A stretch of 64,000 nucleotides of DNA from Apis mellifera. Its lineage: Eukaryota > Arthropoda > Insecta > Hymenoptera > Apidae. The first letter of the stretch is position 1, and the number at the start of each line of letters is the position of its first letter. The notes beneath the pieces were generated by a model. The model did no database searches and had not been told where the DNA came from. It saw only the letters and a program-made list of their open reading frames with translations. This document shows positions 22,371 to 34,997 of the stretch, one piece after another. Location: contig NC_037641.1 of assembly GCF_003254395.2 (NCBI RefSeq), forward strand, positions 13,230,501 to 13,294,500. Reading direction: 5' to 3'. The translations under genes and the position numbers were made by a program.

Positions 22371-25300
22371 ACTCGGGAGAAGAGGGTCGAGTGGTGAGTT
22401 ACACCGTCGAATCGCGCTTTGTTACACGCGTGTACCAGGCCGGTTCACGCAGACCGTACCTAATTACCGGCAGGCGGTCGGGTGTAGACTGCACCGCACC
22501 GCGCCACGCTGTATCGTAATGGACCGGGACGATCTATTTGTCGGTGGGAGCACCGTGTCCGGAGATCGTGATCTATGTCCAACCTCTCCGATACACCTAT
22601 ATATATCCCACGTCCAGGGACCGATATTCGTCCTCCTACAAAAGGAGGAGCGGAAAGTAAATTCTACTCCTTCTTTCCTTTCAGATGTTGTCACGGCTAC
22701 GCGTCTCTTTTTTCTTTTCTTTTCTCGCGCGAATCGAACCTCCCTCCGCCATTTTCGCGAGAAACGAAAGTTGGGATCGGAATCGCACGCGCTTGCACCG
22801 GCTAATGGACCGTAACGATCTACTTGTCGAAGCCTTGTTGTAACGCGGGTATTCGATTTGCTCGCTTCCAGCCACGGATAGATTCGGAATAGATCTAAAC
22901 ACTGTTTTTTAATTTTTAACTCGCGAACTTGTTGTCGGCGCCAAATTAACGATAACGTTTATCCAGATATCTCGGTGGTTGAGATTCGGTCGGTTGTTGC
23001 AACGAAACCGGTCCGTCGCGATTGACGCGCGAAAAGGGAAAAGACGATCGATACTTTCCAATTTCCCCTACTCGTCGGCCCAAAACGAGCGCGAAACCGG
23101 TCGTTTTTTTCCCCCTCCCTCTTACGAACGTACGACGAGAACGATCGACGCGTTAAGTGAGCGATTAACTCTGGATTCGATTCTTGGCTACGCCCAACCG
23201 CGTTTCGTTTCGTTATCTCTCATTCTGTTTTTTCTTACGCTTACGATTCTTTCCGTGCACGCGGAAACGAAACTTCGATCCCGTACACCGATAACGCGAT
23301 AGATCGAATGGAGCAAGTTCCGGGGATAAGAAACAATTTGTACGAGCGGTAATTACGCGGAATAATGGTGGAATAACGATCGGTTCTGCGAGAATATATA
23401 TATATATATATATACATCTATGCGGATAAATATCGGATAACGGATTCACGCGGGGAATATCGCGAAAGGTGGAATTTACATTTGATTTGCAAGGTAATCG
23501 ACGAGGTGTAGTTACGTTATGGAAAGGAGGAGGAGGAGGAGGACGGCAATTATCGAGAAACGGAAGGAGGAGGGGGGGCACGAGCGGTGTACAGGTTGAA
23601 TAAGTCACGAGTCGAACTACTTACACGGTAACGTTGAATTCCTCGGCTGTTGCACGCTGTCGCGGACACGCTAATGCATCCGATCGGAATTTATGGTTTC
23701 GCTCGGCGCGGTTATCGGCTCTCGGTTTCTCTCGCCACGAGCGATTAGATTCGTACATTTTCCACGATCCCAATTAACACGCGGCCGGGAACCGTACTAC
23801 ACCCGATCGCCTCCTCGCTTTTCTCTCTTTTTTTTCGCCCGTCCACTCCCCTCTCCTTCTTTTACGCGCCCTGTCGTTTACCACCTCTTATCTTTCGCGA
23901 GTAATTCTACGCGGCGAGCAGCGGCCCCCTTCCTCCGTCCATTAACCCAACTCCGAAAGAAGTTACTCGAATTCGAGACTAACCTCTTTTTTCGACGCGA
24001 CGAGAAGATGAAGATCGTAAACGGATCCGACCGAGGAGGAGTCTATCCAAAACCATTCGTTACGATTACACCTTTCGACACCGAAGTTTATCCGTTTTTC
24101 TAAAAGTAGATAGGATGCGCGGCACATCGGTGGACGTGATTTATACACGATTAGAAGGAAAGGAGGGAGGAAGGGAGGCCGAAATTCCTTCGATGCTCGT
24201 TTATCTCGGCCGACTCTCTTTAATCACCGTACCAAGACCGGGAGGTAAACAGCGGGAGGACGAGGAGAAATATGGAATCTTAATCTTAATCTGCCGCCGT
24301 TATCCCAGGCCTTCTAAACGCTAAAACGCTTTCCACTACCCGAAGAAGCATCCGGAGCGCGCGTTTGACCGGTTCATCTCCTTCCTCCCTTCTCTCTCTC
24401 TCTCTCCCCCGCGTTTATTGATGCCACCATATTCGCGTATCGAGGAGAGGCCCAGCGAAATGACTAATGTCGCTATTAGCATTTCTTCCGACGTATCTTT
24501 CCTTGCCTTTCTCTTCTCTCCTTTTCTTCAGATTTCGAACGCGCGATCGAAGAAGCGCGAGAGAAACGATCGAGAAATCGGAAGAGGGATACATCGATCG
24601 GGGTGGTCGAAAATTCGTGGCCGAGCGTGGAATTCAGATGTCTATCGAGTACGGGGGGGGGGGGAGGGCGGGGGAGCAGCATCAGCATCAGCATTCACGA
24701 GCGTTTCATTAGGGTGGAAACGACCGACGCGGAACATCGTCGGGTTTCGGCTCGGCGCAATATTACGATAAATTTGGCCGAATTAATTACCGGGCATGCG
24801 TTTAACTAAATTCGCCAGCGCATTGGGACCGCTGCGCAACGGCCATCCTCGTGTGGTAGAACAAGGCCGAACGAAAGCGGCGGAGAAGAACGGAAAGATG
24901 GCTGGATCTCTCCGTATGGAGGGGGGGGGCGCGCGGAGAGGGATAAAGGGAGCAGAGGAGAAAGAGAGAGAGAGGGCGAGGCGAGGAAGCGAGAGGGAGA
25001 AAGATATTGCCAGGAGTTACGAACGCATTACCGCGAGGCGGCGAGGTGTCGAGCATGTTTATGCCCTGGTTCACCGGACTCCCGATAGTCCCTAATGGGC
25101 CACGACCACGCTGCTGCCTCCTCGACCGCATCCTTCCCTCCCTCCCTCGCCCCTTCCCTCGCCGAGGAAAAGCCCTCCTCGTCAACCCGTTGCCCTTTGT
25201 CGCCTCCACCTTCCTCCTCCTCTCTACCTATCTACCTACATATTTCGTTCTCTCCAAGATCGTCCTAACCTTAATTGGAAACGGCGTCGAAGTTGCGCGG

Positions 25301-25979
25301 GGCGAAAACCTTAATTAAGGGATTGCGACTCGAATAGAGAGGAGTTGGAGCGAGTAGAATGGAAAAACGGCGAGGCGAGGAATTCTGAAATTCTCGCGAG
25401 GACTTCTCTTCCAAGAGGGGGGGAGGGATACCCGTTAAGAAATTACCGGTTTCCGAAGTGAGACGAGTTTAGCGCCGCGGAATAATCATTTCATGCCGAT
25501 CCGGGGATAATTCCCGGAGCGATTGCTACCGGACGAGATTCGTCCACGAATTTGCATAAACAGTACCCGGCTGCACCGGGTAAGGGGATAACCCTCCATC
25601 GACTTCTCATTCGACCGAGCTCACCCAAAGGCCATCTCTTCGCTCCTCGCGCACTCGTCCCCTCACCGACTCCTCCCTCCTCCTATCGTCATCCCTACGA
25701 TGCGAGAAGGAAATTCGCGAGAAGGCTGCTGCTGCTGCTCGACCGGGAGTAGGGAGGGGTGAGGTGACGAGATGTTTCGAGCTACGAAACGAGGGAGGGA
25801 GGGGGAGCGGAAGAGAAACGGCGAAACGGTCGGAAGGAGAGGAGAGAAAGAGGTAACGGTTATCGGTGGGTAAGTGCCCTCCCGTGTCGAGATAACGCCG
25901 ACACCAGGGGCGACAACATCATCCACGGCCGGCGAATCGTACAAACGTAATCCTCGCCGCGTCACTAGGTAACAACCGG

Positions 25980-26025
25980 TAGGTAGATAGGTAGGTAGGT
26001 AGGTTGGTAGGTTGATAGGTAGATC
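25980..26025. repeat. (TAGG) tetranucleotide repeat, imperfect
   Basis: TAGG units with TAGA, TTGG and TTGA variants. Confidence 0.9.
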
Positions 26026-26464
26026 CTCTCCTTCCTTCTCTCCCTTTTTATTTTCGCGCAAGTAGAGACGTAGAGAGTAGAACAGGAGAAAAGAGAGAGA
26101 GAGAGAGAGAAAAAAGAAAGGTGTCGCGGAGAAGACTGCGAGAGGCGAGGAGACGGGGGTCGAATTGACACGTCATTCCTCTTAAGTAGCGAGCCGATCG
26201 CCGCCGACCAAAGGGAATAAGACCGAGCTCGATATATTCCCGTCCGTCTTCGCGGTCTCCGTCCATGCGGAACCAACCATTCCGTTTCGCTCCGTTTCTT
26301 AAATTTATTACCGAGTACCGTTTAAACGAATTCCGCGCAGAAACGACTCCGATCTTTCCGTCCTGCCGATCGATCGCGTATTAATTCGCAAGCTAGTCTC
26401 TCTCTTTCTCTTTGATATCCACCTGTACGGCAGATAGTAGACAAGCTCGGTAAGAAAAGAATCG

Positions 26465-26515
26465 AGAAGAAGAAGAAGAAGACGAAGATAAAGAAGAAGA
26501 AGAAGAAGAAGAAGA
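26465..26515. repeat. (GAA) trinucleotide repeat
   Basis: Two GAA runs separated by GACGAAGATAAA. Confidence 0.9.
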
Positions 26516-26617
26516 CTCGGATCGGAATCGACACTCCGGACATTCCGACGCGACGCGAAAGGAAACCTCTTATGCATAATATGTGGCGGATCGCCGCGTA
26601 GATTTTGGACCCGCGTA

Positions 26618-26638
26618 TGTGTGTGTGTGTGTGTGTGT
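26618..26638. repeat. (TG)10 microsatellite
   Basis: Uninterrupted TG/GT run. Confidence 0.9.
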
Positions 26639-28029
26639 ACCGAAGAAAGGATCAGGACCTCGCATCCTCGGACTCCTCCCTATCGAGCAGACCCATCGTT
26701 TTCTGTTTGCGTCGGGCCTTGTCCCGTGTCGGTCATTATCGGCCCTCATTATATTGGAACCGATCAATCACCTCACGTCCGAACCTCCGTCGACAACCTC
26801 GCGGAATCGGCCTGTATCCGGACCCACGTGAACGTTCCACTCCACGGACACGCCCGTGCCGCGGAGAAGATAGGCCGCCCTTCGGGAAACGTCCAAACAC
26901 ACTTGACTAATTACACGCACGAATCGAATCCGTTCCAACCGGATCCATCCCCCACTCCCGTCTCCCGTTTTCCACGGAAGGGGGGAAGGAACGAATATTC
27001 CCTCGGATTCGGACGCGTGACTGCGCGTCACTTTATGCTAATCGGTGAAAACATCGTGCAGTCCGTGCGCACGAGAAAATTTATGGCTCGCTTCGACGCG
27101 TAGCGACGATCTCGAGATTTCGTTCCACGGGGATATCGATACGAGGGAGAGAGAGAGAGAGGCGCGTACCAACGGTCGATATTTAACGAGTCCGGCTGCC
27201 TGCCCTTACCGGTCGATTAGCAATTTTAAAACCGATAAAAACGATTCATAATTCGTCGGTAGAAAAAGCGACCGCGCTAATGAGAAACTGCCGTGCTCGT
27301 TATACCCCGTCGTGCACGTATACTACCCGCTTTCTCTACGACAAAGATCTCGCTAAAAAATGCTTGATCGACGGAAGAATACCGCGGACCCGTCCTCGCG
27401 CCGCAACGCGATAATATAATCAACGAGAGAACGGGTACCTTATACGTACGCGTATACGATCGATCGACGTTTTCCTTTAAACCGTTACGCAGCGACACTC
27501 TTTTCTTCTCTTTTTCGTAACGTGCGTCGAAGAAGGAAGGAGAAAAGGTGAAGAGATCCTCGCTATCTGCGCTCCACCTGCGTTATCTCCAAGTAATTAG
27601 TTACGAACGGGAGCGACTCGATTCGCGCTCCCTCTTTCGAGCCGGCACGAAAAGTAACGGAAGTAACCGAGCGTAACGTGGATGGAAAACGAGAGAAAAG
27701 GAAAGAAAACTCGAATATCGGGATATTCGGGAAGGGAGGAAGATCGGCGATCGAAATTCGTTAAAATTCCGACGGTTGTTTCCGACCGCGCGAAAGTTAT
27801 CGACGCGAAGGATGAATCGATCGGTACACGACCGATTTGCACCGTGGCGGATTTAATTGGACCGAATCGGTCTGTCCGCGCGGAAACTTAATTATTTATA
27901 TATAATTGAAGGTACATAGCGCGCGGTGGTAGATCGCACCGATTGCGTATTTCGTCATCAATAAAGTTCCCCGGCCCGGGGTAGGGGTTTCGCGGTATCG
28001 GTTCTCATCTGCGAAAACATCCCGAGGCT

Positions 28030-28057
28030 CCTCTCTCTCTCTCTCTCTCTCTCTCTC
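28030..28057. repeat. (CT)13 microsatellite
   Basis: Uninterrupted CT run, followed by further CT-rich sequence. Confidence 0.9.
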
Positions 28058-28455
28058 CTTCTCTCTCCCCTCGCGTTTCATCTCCTCTTTGTCGGCCGCG
28101 TTGCGGGCCGCGCCGCGTATACGTTCGCGGCCCGCAGTCGCATTAATATCGCCGGATGATGAATTATGCCCGTTGCAATTTTCATTTATTTTTATTCCCT
28201 CGGCAAAACTTATACCTTGTACCGAGAACTCGAGTGTGTACGCGCGGGTTGTCGCGCGCGTTACCGCGTCGAACCACGACGTCATCCCAACTTTCGTCGC
28301 TTCCGTTCTTCCTCTCCCCCCTCCTCCTCCGATTAACTCGTCGCTAACGTCGTCGTTATTCGCCATCGCCTCGCCACTCCGCTCGATTGTTTTACGGCGA
28401 GATACGACTCGTTAATATCATCGACTGGTTTGCCGATTTCAGGTTTCCGATATAC

Positions 28456-28478
28456 GAGAGAGAGAGAGAGAGAGAGAG
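28456..28478. repeat. (GA)11 microsatellite
   Basis: Uninterrupted GA run, complementary to the CT run at 28546-28578. Confidence 0.9.
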
Positions 28479-28545
28479 GTACGAACGGTACACTTGTTGG
28501 TCGCAAATTTGTATTCCTCCCGATGCGGTTAACGCTGCGTAAAAG

Positions 28546-28546
28546 A

Positions 28547-28578
<32 letters not shown>
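28546..28578. repeat. (CT) microsatellite
   Basis: TCTCTCTCTTT then an unbroken CT run. A GA run (28456-28478) lies 70 bp before it, so the two could pair as a long hairpin. Confidence 0.9.
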
Positions 28579-28609
28579 GGGCGAAAGGTTCAAGCTTGTA
28601 CTGACATTT

Positions 28610-28820
28610 ACGGTGTACAGTGTACATATTCACACACGTTTAGGACGCGTTTAACATTTCAACGGCATGTTCGATTCCCCTTATTTATGTTGCACACTCG
28701 AGGAGTTGTTGGCAGATTTGTTGGCCGGTATCCACTGCCATATACGCGATATTAGTAGATGCTAGATACACTGGAATTGGTCAATCTCGCGCGGCAGCCC
28801 CCGAGGGGTGCCTTGCCATC
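28610..28820. promoter_or_regulatory. Complex-texture island with short hairpin
   Basis: Non-repetitive sequence with tandem words (GTGTACAGTGTACAT; TTGTTGGCAGATTTGTTGGCC) and a short hairpin, GGCAGCCCCCGAGGGGTGCC, at 28793-28812 (two 4-bp stems, one bulged G, CGA loop). The island lies directly after a GA run and a long CT run. Function unknown. Confidence 0.2.
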
Positions 28821-29350
28821 GTCCCATTTCCCCTTCTCGATCCATCTCGCGGTCAAACGGATTTCGAGCAATTTTATAAACGGTTTACGGCGCGGCGAAA
28901 TCCCAGCGTCTCGTAGCGGCATCGATCTTCGTCGCCGCCGAATCAACCGCGTTATCAACCGTTCGTCGAGGTCGTCCTTAATTAAGTCGTCGTTGGTTGT
29001 AGCGGTGTCACCGTTCCTTCCTTCGCGACGCGTCCCTCCCCTCCCCCCCTCTCTCGACAAACGACGAAAGTGGAATCGAGGCGAAGCCGATGCGAGGAAA
29101 AAAAAGGAGCGAGAATACTCGAAAGAGAGAGGTCGGGGAGGGAAGGGAAAAAAGGAACAACAACCGCCGGTCCGGACCAAGGGCCACGAAGAAAGGACGC
29201 TAATCAACACGCTAATGCACCGATCCGTCATGTCGCGAAGCGGTTGCACCAGATAAAGCTCCGTCAGATCCGCTTGTACACGCCTCTTCCACGATCGTCG
29301 GAACCAAGGGTCGTACAGGTGGTCGACAAAAGTGTCTCTCGGTCCAACTT

Positions 29351-29376
<26 letters not shown>
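29351..29376. repeat. (CT)13 microsatellite
   Basis: Uninterrupted CT run. Confidence 0.9.
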
Positions 29377-29383
<7 letters not shown>

Positions 29384-32300
29384 CCTCGCCCCATATTCCC
29401 GATATACCTCTCGTAATTGCGCATACCTTTGGAAGAAAAAAAAGAAACGGAGCGAAAAGGAAGGAGAGATAGAGAGAGAGCTCGTTAAAATACGAGAATT
29501 CGAGAAGACGAAGGAATAAATTCTAATAAATTTTCACGCGTAACAGGTGTTGAACGATCGATTTTCATTCGAGGAAGATGACGAGAGGTGTCGCGAAAAC
29601 CGATCCGACGTCGATCGAAAACGATTCGTCGAGCATCTCTCGCGAATTCCAAGCGCGGCCGAGAAGCGGGGATAACCGAAATTGGTATGCCGCAACCGGT
29701 TTTCCACGGAACGCGATAACGTTGTAAGTCAAACAGATGTTCCACGGGCCAGCCGCAGATACGAAAAGTCATGGCGCGCGTCGCAACCGAGAAGAAGAAG
29801 AGGAGGAAGAAGGAGTGGAAGAAGAAGAAGAAGAAAAAAATACTCCGTAGACGTCCGTAGTGGGAAAGGAGAGAAAACTCGACCCGTGCGTTCCTCTTTC
29901 TTCTCCCCGTTTAATATAGCCGCGCGTAGACGTTTACACGCGTACAAGGAGCAGCCTGTTTCGTGTTAACTCGTGTCCACCGATCCCTCGCGGTGCGTCC
30001 CCGGGCCTTTCACCGCACGCTTTCGAACCGCGGATCGAACGGGCTTCCTTGGGCTCGGCCCAAGTTTCCAACGAAACGTAACGGAAAATCTATCTCTTCT
30101 TTTAATCCCTCGATTAACGATCCTTTAAACCGTCGTCGATTCGCCGAGAACGAACGCCGTTTCACTCGGTGAAACGAGTATTGTCCGAGCATTTGTTCGC
30201 GCTAATTTCCCCGTATAAATTTCAATCCAACGCAGATGCTGATATCTTCAGCGCCATTAAAATCTCGTATTCGTACTCGGCTAACTATCTCGAAGATTAA
30301 TGTCAGGCCTTTCGCGGCCGGAGAGATCTCGCTGGCTGTTGCAACCACCTTCTCTCCCTCTCTCGCGATAATCAACCGAATCCCCCCTCCAATTCTTTCA
30401 CCGACCTGCAGAAACTTTTCCTAATAAAGGATTCCGTTCGCCTAACACTAACCCTAACTCATCGCACGTTTCTAATTAAGGAACGAACCATCTCCCCGTC
30501 GTTTCATCCGTTCGTCATCCTCGTTCGGCGAACGGGAGGAAAAGAAGGAAGGAAGAGGCAAGAAGAAACGAAACTCGTATAGTTTCGAGGGGGAAAAACG
30601 GCGAACGGCGGACGGGAGAAGAAGAAGAGAAGGATTTTTGCGATCGGTAGCGTCGGAGCGCATCGAACCAGACTAGGATAAGACCGGCTTAGAGATTGCC
30701 GCGTTTACGGCCAATAAAGTCGGTTTCTTGTTACCCGTTAACATGTCAGCCCCAGTTTTTCATCCAGACCTAACTTCTTCAGTCCGCCTCTTTTCCTTTC
30801 CCCCTTCCTCCCCCCTTTCTTCTTTCCCATTTCTGGCCGCGGCTACGCAACGCGTGCCGATCGACTTTCAAATCCGCCCGAAAAGAAGAAGGAACAAGGA
30901 GAGATAGAGAGAGAGAGAGGGAACCGAGGGAAAGATAGGGATAATTGAAACGGGGATGCGGGGAAGAAGAAAGAAAAGCGCAGGAAACGAAGTGTAAACG
31001 AAATCGAGAATAAAATTCGTTTTATCGAAACTTACTTTTCTTTTCTTTTCATTAAAATCGACTTACAACATCGAAGCGGAAAATAGTTATAGAGAGAAAG
31101 AGAGAGAAGTATTAGCAAAAATTTGCGGACGAGGAAGACAGAGGGGACGCGATTAATCAAACGCGGTGGTCGAGATGATCGGTTCTCGCGGTTTTTGAGA
31201 GAAAGGGAGGGGGAGGGGGAGGCGAGCTTCCGTATACGCGAGCGGGCATACGTGGGTGGGCGGGTGCACAGGGGAAACCGGTGTGCGTTTTGACGTTTCG
31301 ACTTTACGATCGTGGCAGAGGCACGACAACCTGTGGAATTAAGAATGTAGATTGCTATCGTCGGCCCTGAGAGGAAGACCGACCGAGGCAACACGTATAC
31401 GGCATCTCGTGAATCGTTGCCCGCTGCTACGCGGCGCATCCCGAATCCCGTATTCGCGAATTCCCTCATGAAAATTACGCACGATCGGTATCGGATTCGA
31501 AAGTTAATCTCCCCGATGATATATCGCGTCGAATCCCGTGAAATATTACAGCCGCCTCGGTTTCGGTACATTGTAACACAATGTCGGCAAAATTACGAGC
31601 CCGATGTCGAATTAAGCCTCACCCGATACACGATAAATTTCTTCCCCTTTTCTTCCCCTTTTTCTTCCCCTCCAGGTTCCGAACGATTATCGATTGCTTT
31701 CCGCGCGTCGACACTTTTCCCATGCGAAAACCGCCACGTTTCACCACTACGTGAACGCACGTCCGTGTGCGTGGAGGGGCAATCTGAAAATTGCCATTCC
31801 GCCTCGCGCCACAGCTAAATTCCAATTAGCCGTACGTAACCGCCACCACTCAGTTCTAACTCATCTTAGAAGAGACGACCGACCGCATCTCGGTCGGTAA
31901 TCGGCCGTTTAATCACGCTCCTCCCCACCGTATCGGTTGCGTATCGCTCACCGCGCCATCACACGGGCCATTGCATTCTCGAGGTTAACCTCGAAACGCT
32001 TCGTAATCCCGATTCCTTCGTAGACATCTCTCCGAACGAGAGAGAGAGAGAGAGAGAGGTTTATCCTTGAACATCTCTCTAAATACGGCGAGAAACAAGC
32101 GCGTATTCCATCGACCGAATCAACGGGCAAATGCTCGATCGAGCAGATGGTAGTCGGTGTAGGAGGATTACGCAACGTTGGCGCGCGGAAAAGTGAGGGG
32201 AGAGGGGAGGAGGCTTTAATTAACGGCCGTTACGGCGTACTACGTACTACGGGTAAACGCAATTCCTCGCAAGAATTTACAACGCGGCCGTGGAATATCC

Positions 32301-32575
32301 ATCGTGGATGTTTCTTGCCTCTCCTCGGATACGAGAGCTCTATCGGGGGCCCGGCTGTACGCACGAGGCGGGTCCCATCAGAGCGGCTTAGGTTAGTTTC
32401 GAAGTCTCATCTTACTCTCACGTGGGGCGGCGTAATGAAGCAACATGACTTGCGGTTTGCAGCGCCGTGTTCTTGCCTTATTGAAACCAGTGTCGCTCAT
32501 CCGCCCATTTTGGAACGCGAGTCTATCTTCGCGTGGTCGTCTCGCCAGGGTGTTCGCACACCGCACCGCGCTGCG

Positions 32576-32604
32576 CGCGCATGCGCAACACGTATATATA
32601 CGTG
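32576..32604 (+). promoter_or_regulatory. Promoter-like cluster: NRF-1/Ewg palindrome plus TATA palindrome
   Basis: CGCGCATGCGCA at 32576-32587 fits the YGCGCATGCGCR palindrome bound by NRF-1 (Erect wing in Drosophila), typical of CpG-rich promoters. One base later comes the perfect 16-bp palindrome CACGTATATATACGTG (32589-32604), with TATATATA at its centre, followed by GCGTATATATCC. The motif match is direct; promoter activity is inferred. Confidence 0.4.
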
Positions 32605-32833
32605 CGTATATATCCTTCGTGTAACGATCATCGTCCTTGAACGCGAAACGCGTTACTGCGCAACCGTTGAATCGAGGTTACGCGGATCGCGACCGATCGC
32701 GTTTCACGCGGGTGAAGAAATCTCTCTCTCTCTCTCTCTCTCTTACTCTCTTACTCTCTCTTTCGCGCGCGCGCGGTCGAACGTTTTCTGCGAACTGGTC
32801 CTCTCCGCCGGTGGACGCGAAGTCGCAGACCGA

Positions 32834-33289
32834 ATGGATGGGGTCGGCACCCAGGGCGCTATGAATTATGCAGCGGTGCCCGACATACCGGTAAATTTCG
32901 CCGTAAATCGCTTTGGAAAGTTTCTTTCGCGCCACGTGAGCGGACAAGTTATTAGATCTGTATTTGCGGAGACTATATTTTTCGGCTGCCTTTTTCTTTT
33001 TTCTTCCCTTTTTCCTTTTTCCTTTTTTCTTTTTTCTTTTCTTTTTCTTTTTTTTCATTCCCAGGTAACGCGAGAATCCTCGGATCCGACATATTTATCG
33101 CGCGCGGCAATTCGCGGCGGAGGAATATATTCGCGTAGCGAACGGAACGCGCCTCGTATTTTTCTACGGCTGGTCGCGTCATCGATCGTTTCACACGGTC
33201 GATCAATTAAGGGAATAATAGAGATCCGAGGGAGGAATGGGACTGTTTTAAGGAGAGGCGGGGAATGCGCCACTTACGTAACCATTTAA
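32834..33289 (+). CDS. Candidate small spliced open frame, unknown product
   Basis: Speculative and not matched to any family. The longest open frame of the window (32147-33289, 380 codons) covers this stretch. Inside it, an ATG at 32834 starts MDGVGTQGAMNYAAVPDIP; a donor-like CCG|GTAAAT follows at 32890/32891 and a very pyrimidine-rich acceptor (long T/C tract, then CATTCCCAG) ends at 33064. Removing these 174 nt keeps the frame and yields a product of about 94 residues whose second half starts VTRESSDPTYLSR. About 230-250 bp upstream lie an NRF-1-type palindrome and a TATA-containing palindrome. If real, it is a gene nested in the cadherin intron on the opposite strand. It may equally be chance: the unspliced frame includes CT-repeat and T-rich translation, and acceptor-like tracts are common in this DNA. 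Confidence 0.2.
   Translation: MDGVGTQGAMNYAAVPDIPVNFAVNRFGKFLSRHVSGQVIRSVFAETIFFGCLFLFSSLFPFSFFLFSFLFLFFHSQVTRESSDPTYLSRAAIRGGGIYSRSERNAPRIFLRLVASSIVSHGRSIKGIIEIRGRNGTVLRRGGECATYVTI
32891..33064 (+). other. Candidate 174-nt intron (GTAAAT ... CCCAG)
   Basis: It starts GTAAAT and ends with about 60 nt of nearly pure pyrimidine before CATTCCCAG. Its length is a multiple of three and its ends lie in the same open frame. The T/C tract could also be a plain low-complexity run. Confidence 0.25.
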
Positions 33290-34311
33290 ATCCTCTCTCT
33301 CTCTACGTACGCGCGTTTCTTTTTTTGCGCGCCATACCGTTGCGATGATTCTTTCTCTCCGCTCGCCACGGCGGCGAGCGAACGAAAAAGTTCCGCGACA
33401 ACCGCGCGGTTCCACGCGGGTTCTGGATTCCAGGGTGTCGAGTGTCCTTGAGATGGTACGCGGAGGAACGTCGCCGGACAAGAACCTTCGATTCTCCACC
33501 GGTCGATCATGACTTCGAGTCGTTCCGGATTATATTTTGCGCTCTCCGTGACGCCGAGATATCTCCTCTTTTCCCTTCTTTCCTTCCACCTTTTGCGTGC
33601 CCTTACGCACGCAAATTACGCTCCTTCCGGTAACCGCGTTCCTTTTCTCTCTCCCTCTCTTTTTTTCTCGAAACGAGCGGACGACAGATGGGAATGTCGT
33701 CGCCGCTGTGGAAAACAACGCGTCTCAATATCGGCGTTCGAAATCCGTTCCAAGATGCACCCACGCTCGTACGTTCCTCTGGTTTGGAAGCATCGATACA
33801 GGTGCAAGGCCCGATTCGACTCGGTTGTCCCCGCTCGGCCGATCGCTATTACGACCATTAGGGTGAAATTTGAATCGGAAAGGCATTAAAGATATTTTAT
33901 GGCCTCCCGTGGTGCGCGTACGCCGCTATATCGCCGATGCCCAGGCTTAATTATCGTTATAAATAATATTAACGCCCCTTTCGTCGATTTAAAACGCGCG
34001 ATAAAAAACGCACTCGAAACCTTCCGCGCTCTTCCCCAAAACAACTCGAACGAATCCTTCGGCTCCGTTTCAGCAGGGGCGTCGCGGGTACACGGGCGGT
34101 TTCGCCTTTCTGCTCGCCTCCTTTTTTTCCACGTCCGAGCATTTCTATTAATGCGACCCGCTCCGAACGGCCTGTATAAATTAATTAGTAGATACGTCCC
34201 GATACGCGGCCTCCCACCGTACCACGCGCCGCTATCTCCTTCTCTATCGAACCTCGACCGCCCTGGGTAACGCATTCAACCATCTCGACCAACCAACGTG
34301 TTGTGCGTATA

Positions 34312-34331
34312 TATACATATATATATATATT
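34312..34331. repeat. TA-rich dinucleotide run
   Basis: TATATATACATATATATATAT, a possible mariner target without an insertion. Confidence 0.85.
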
Positions 34332-34967
34332 CGTTTTCTTGATCGGTCTCTCGCTCGACCGTACGTACCGCGCGGCGACCGACCGGCTGCTGCTCCCTGT
34401 CCGTTCGCGCATGTACGCCGGCATGTTGACCGCGTGTGCACACCCGTGTATATCGAGCGCGTACACGAAGGTGTCGGGAGAGGCAGAGGGGGAGCCGAAC
34501 GGCAAGGGCCACCGAAGAATACCGACGGCCGGGCCCGGTGGCTGACATCGGCCCCGATCCGCTCCCCGGCGTTGATGAAACCGCGAGCCGCGCGATTTTC
34601 GAGACAGGACGGAATGAAAAGGGATCCCTCGATCGCGGATAGTATCGAGGCGCGGATCCAGGCGCGGCGGGCGGAAACGGAGAGGGGTGAGAGCGATGGC
34701 GGAGAGAGAAAGCGAGAGAGAGAGAGAGGGAGAGAGAGGAGGAGAAAGGTGGTTCAGGGCGGTCGAAAACATTGCCGGCTTTGGGCGTGCATTAAATATG
34801 ATATATGCTTATTGAATTTGTAAGTAAAACGGCCGACGGTAGAACTGCGCCACTTGGCGCGAAGAGGAGGGGGGAAGGGGGAAAGGAATATCCTGCCCTC
34901 TTCATCTCGCTGCTGCTCGCCGCTCTCTCTTTCTCCTTCTCTACCCGGTTCGCTCGTGATGCGCTCT

Positions 34968-34997
34968 CCTTTCCTTTCCTTTCCTTTCCTTTCCTTT
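34968..34997. repeat. (CCTTT)6 microsatellite
   Basis: Six perfect CCTTT pentamers. Confidence 0.9.

Larger units (their letters stand above)
18122..32570 (-). other. Non-coding sequence, 18-32 kb
   Basis: No exon could be supported. The content is CpG-rich intron-like DNA with many simple repeats (described separately for the larger ones), complex islands near 19.69-19.80 and 28.61-28.82 kb, and TA runs at 21930-21960 and 23394-23415. All open frames over 150 codons here are arginine/serine-rich translations of CpG or GA/CT sequence. Confidence 0.5.

Noticed and set aside
28670..28690. GTTCGATTCC, similar to a tRNA B-box
   Set aside because: No A-box at the right distance, no acceptor stem pairing and no cloverleaf could be drawn.
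30441..30460. CCTAACACTAACCCTAACTC, telomere-like words
   Set aside because: Only two or three imperfect units; insect telomeric arrays (TTAGG) are long and regular. No interstitial telomere can be claimed.
32147..32833. First part of the 380-codon plus-strand frame as coding sequence
   Set aside because: It lies upstream of or across the promoter-like palindromes and includes CT-repeat translation (SLSLSLSYSLTLS). Only the part after 32834 was kept, as a weak candidate.
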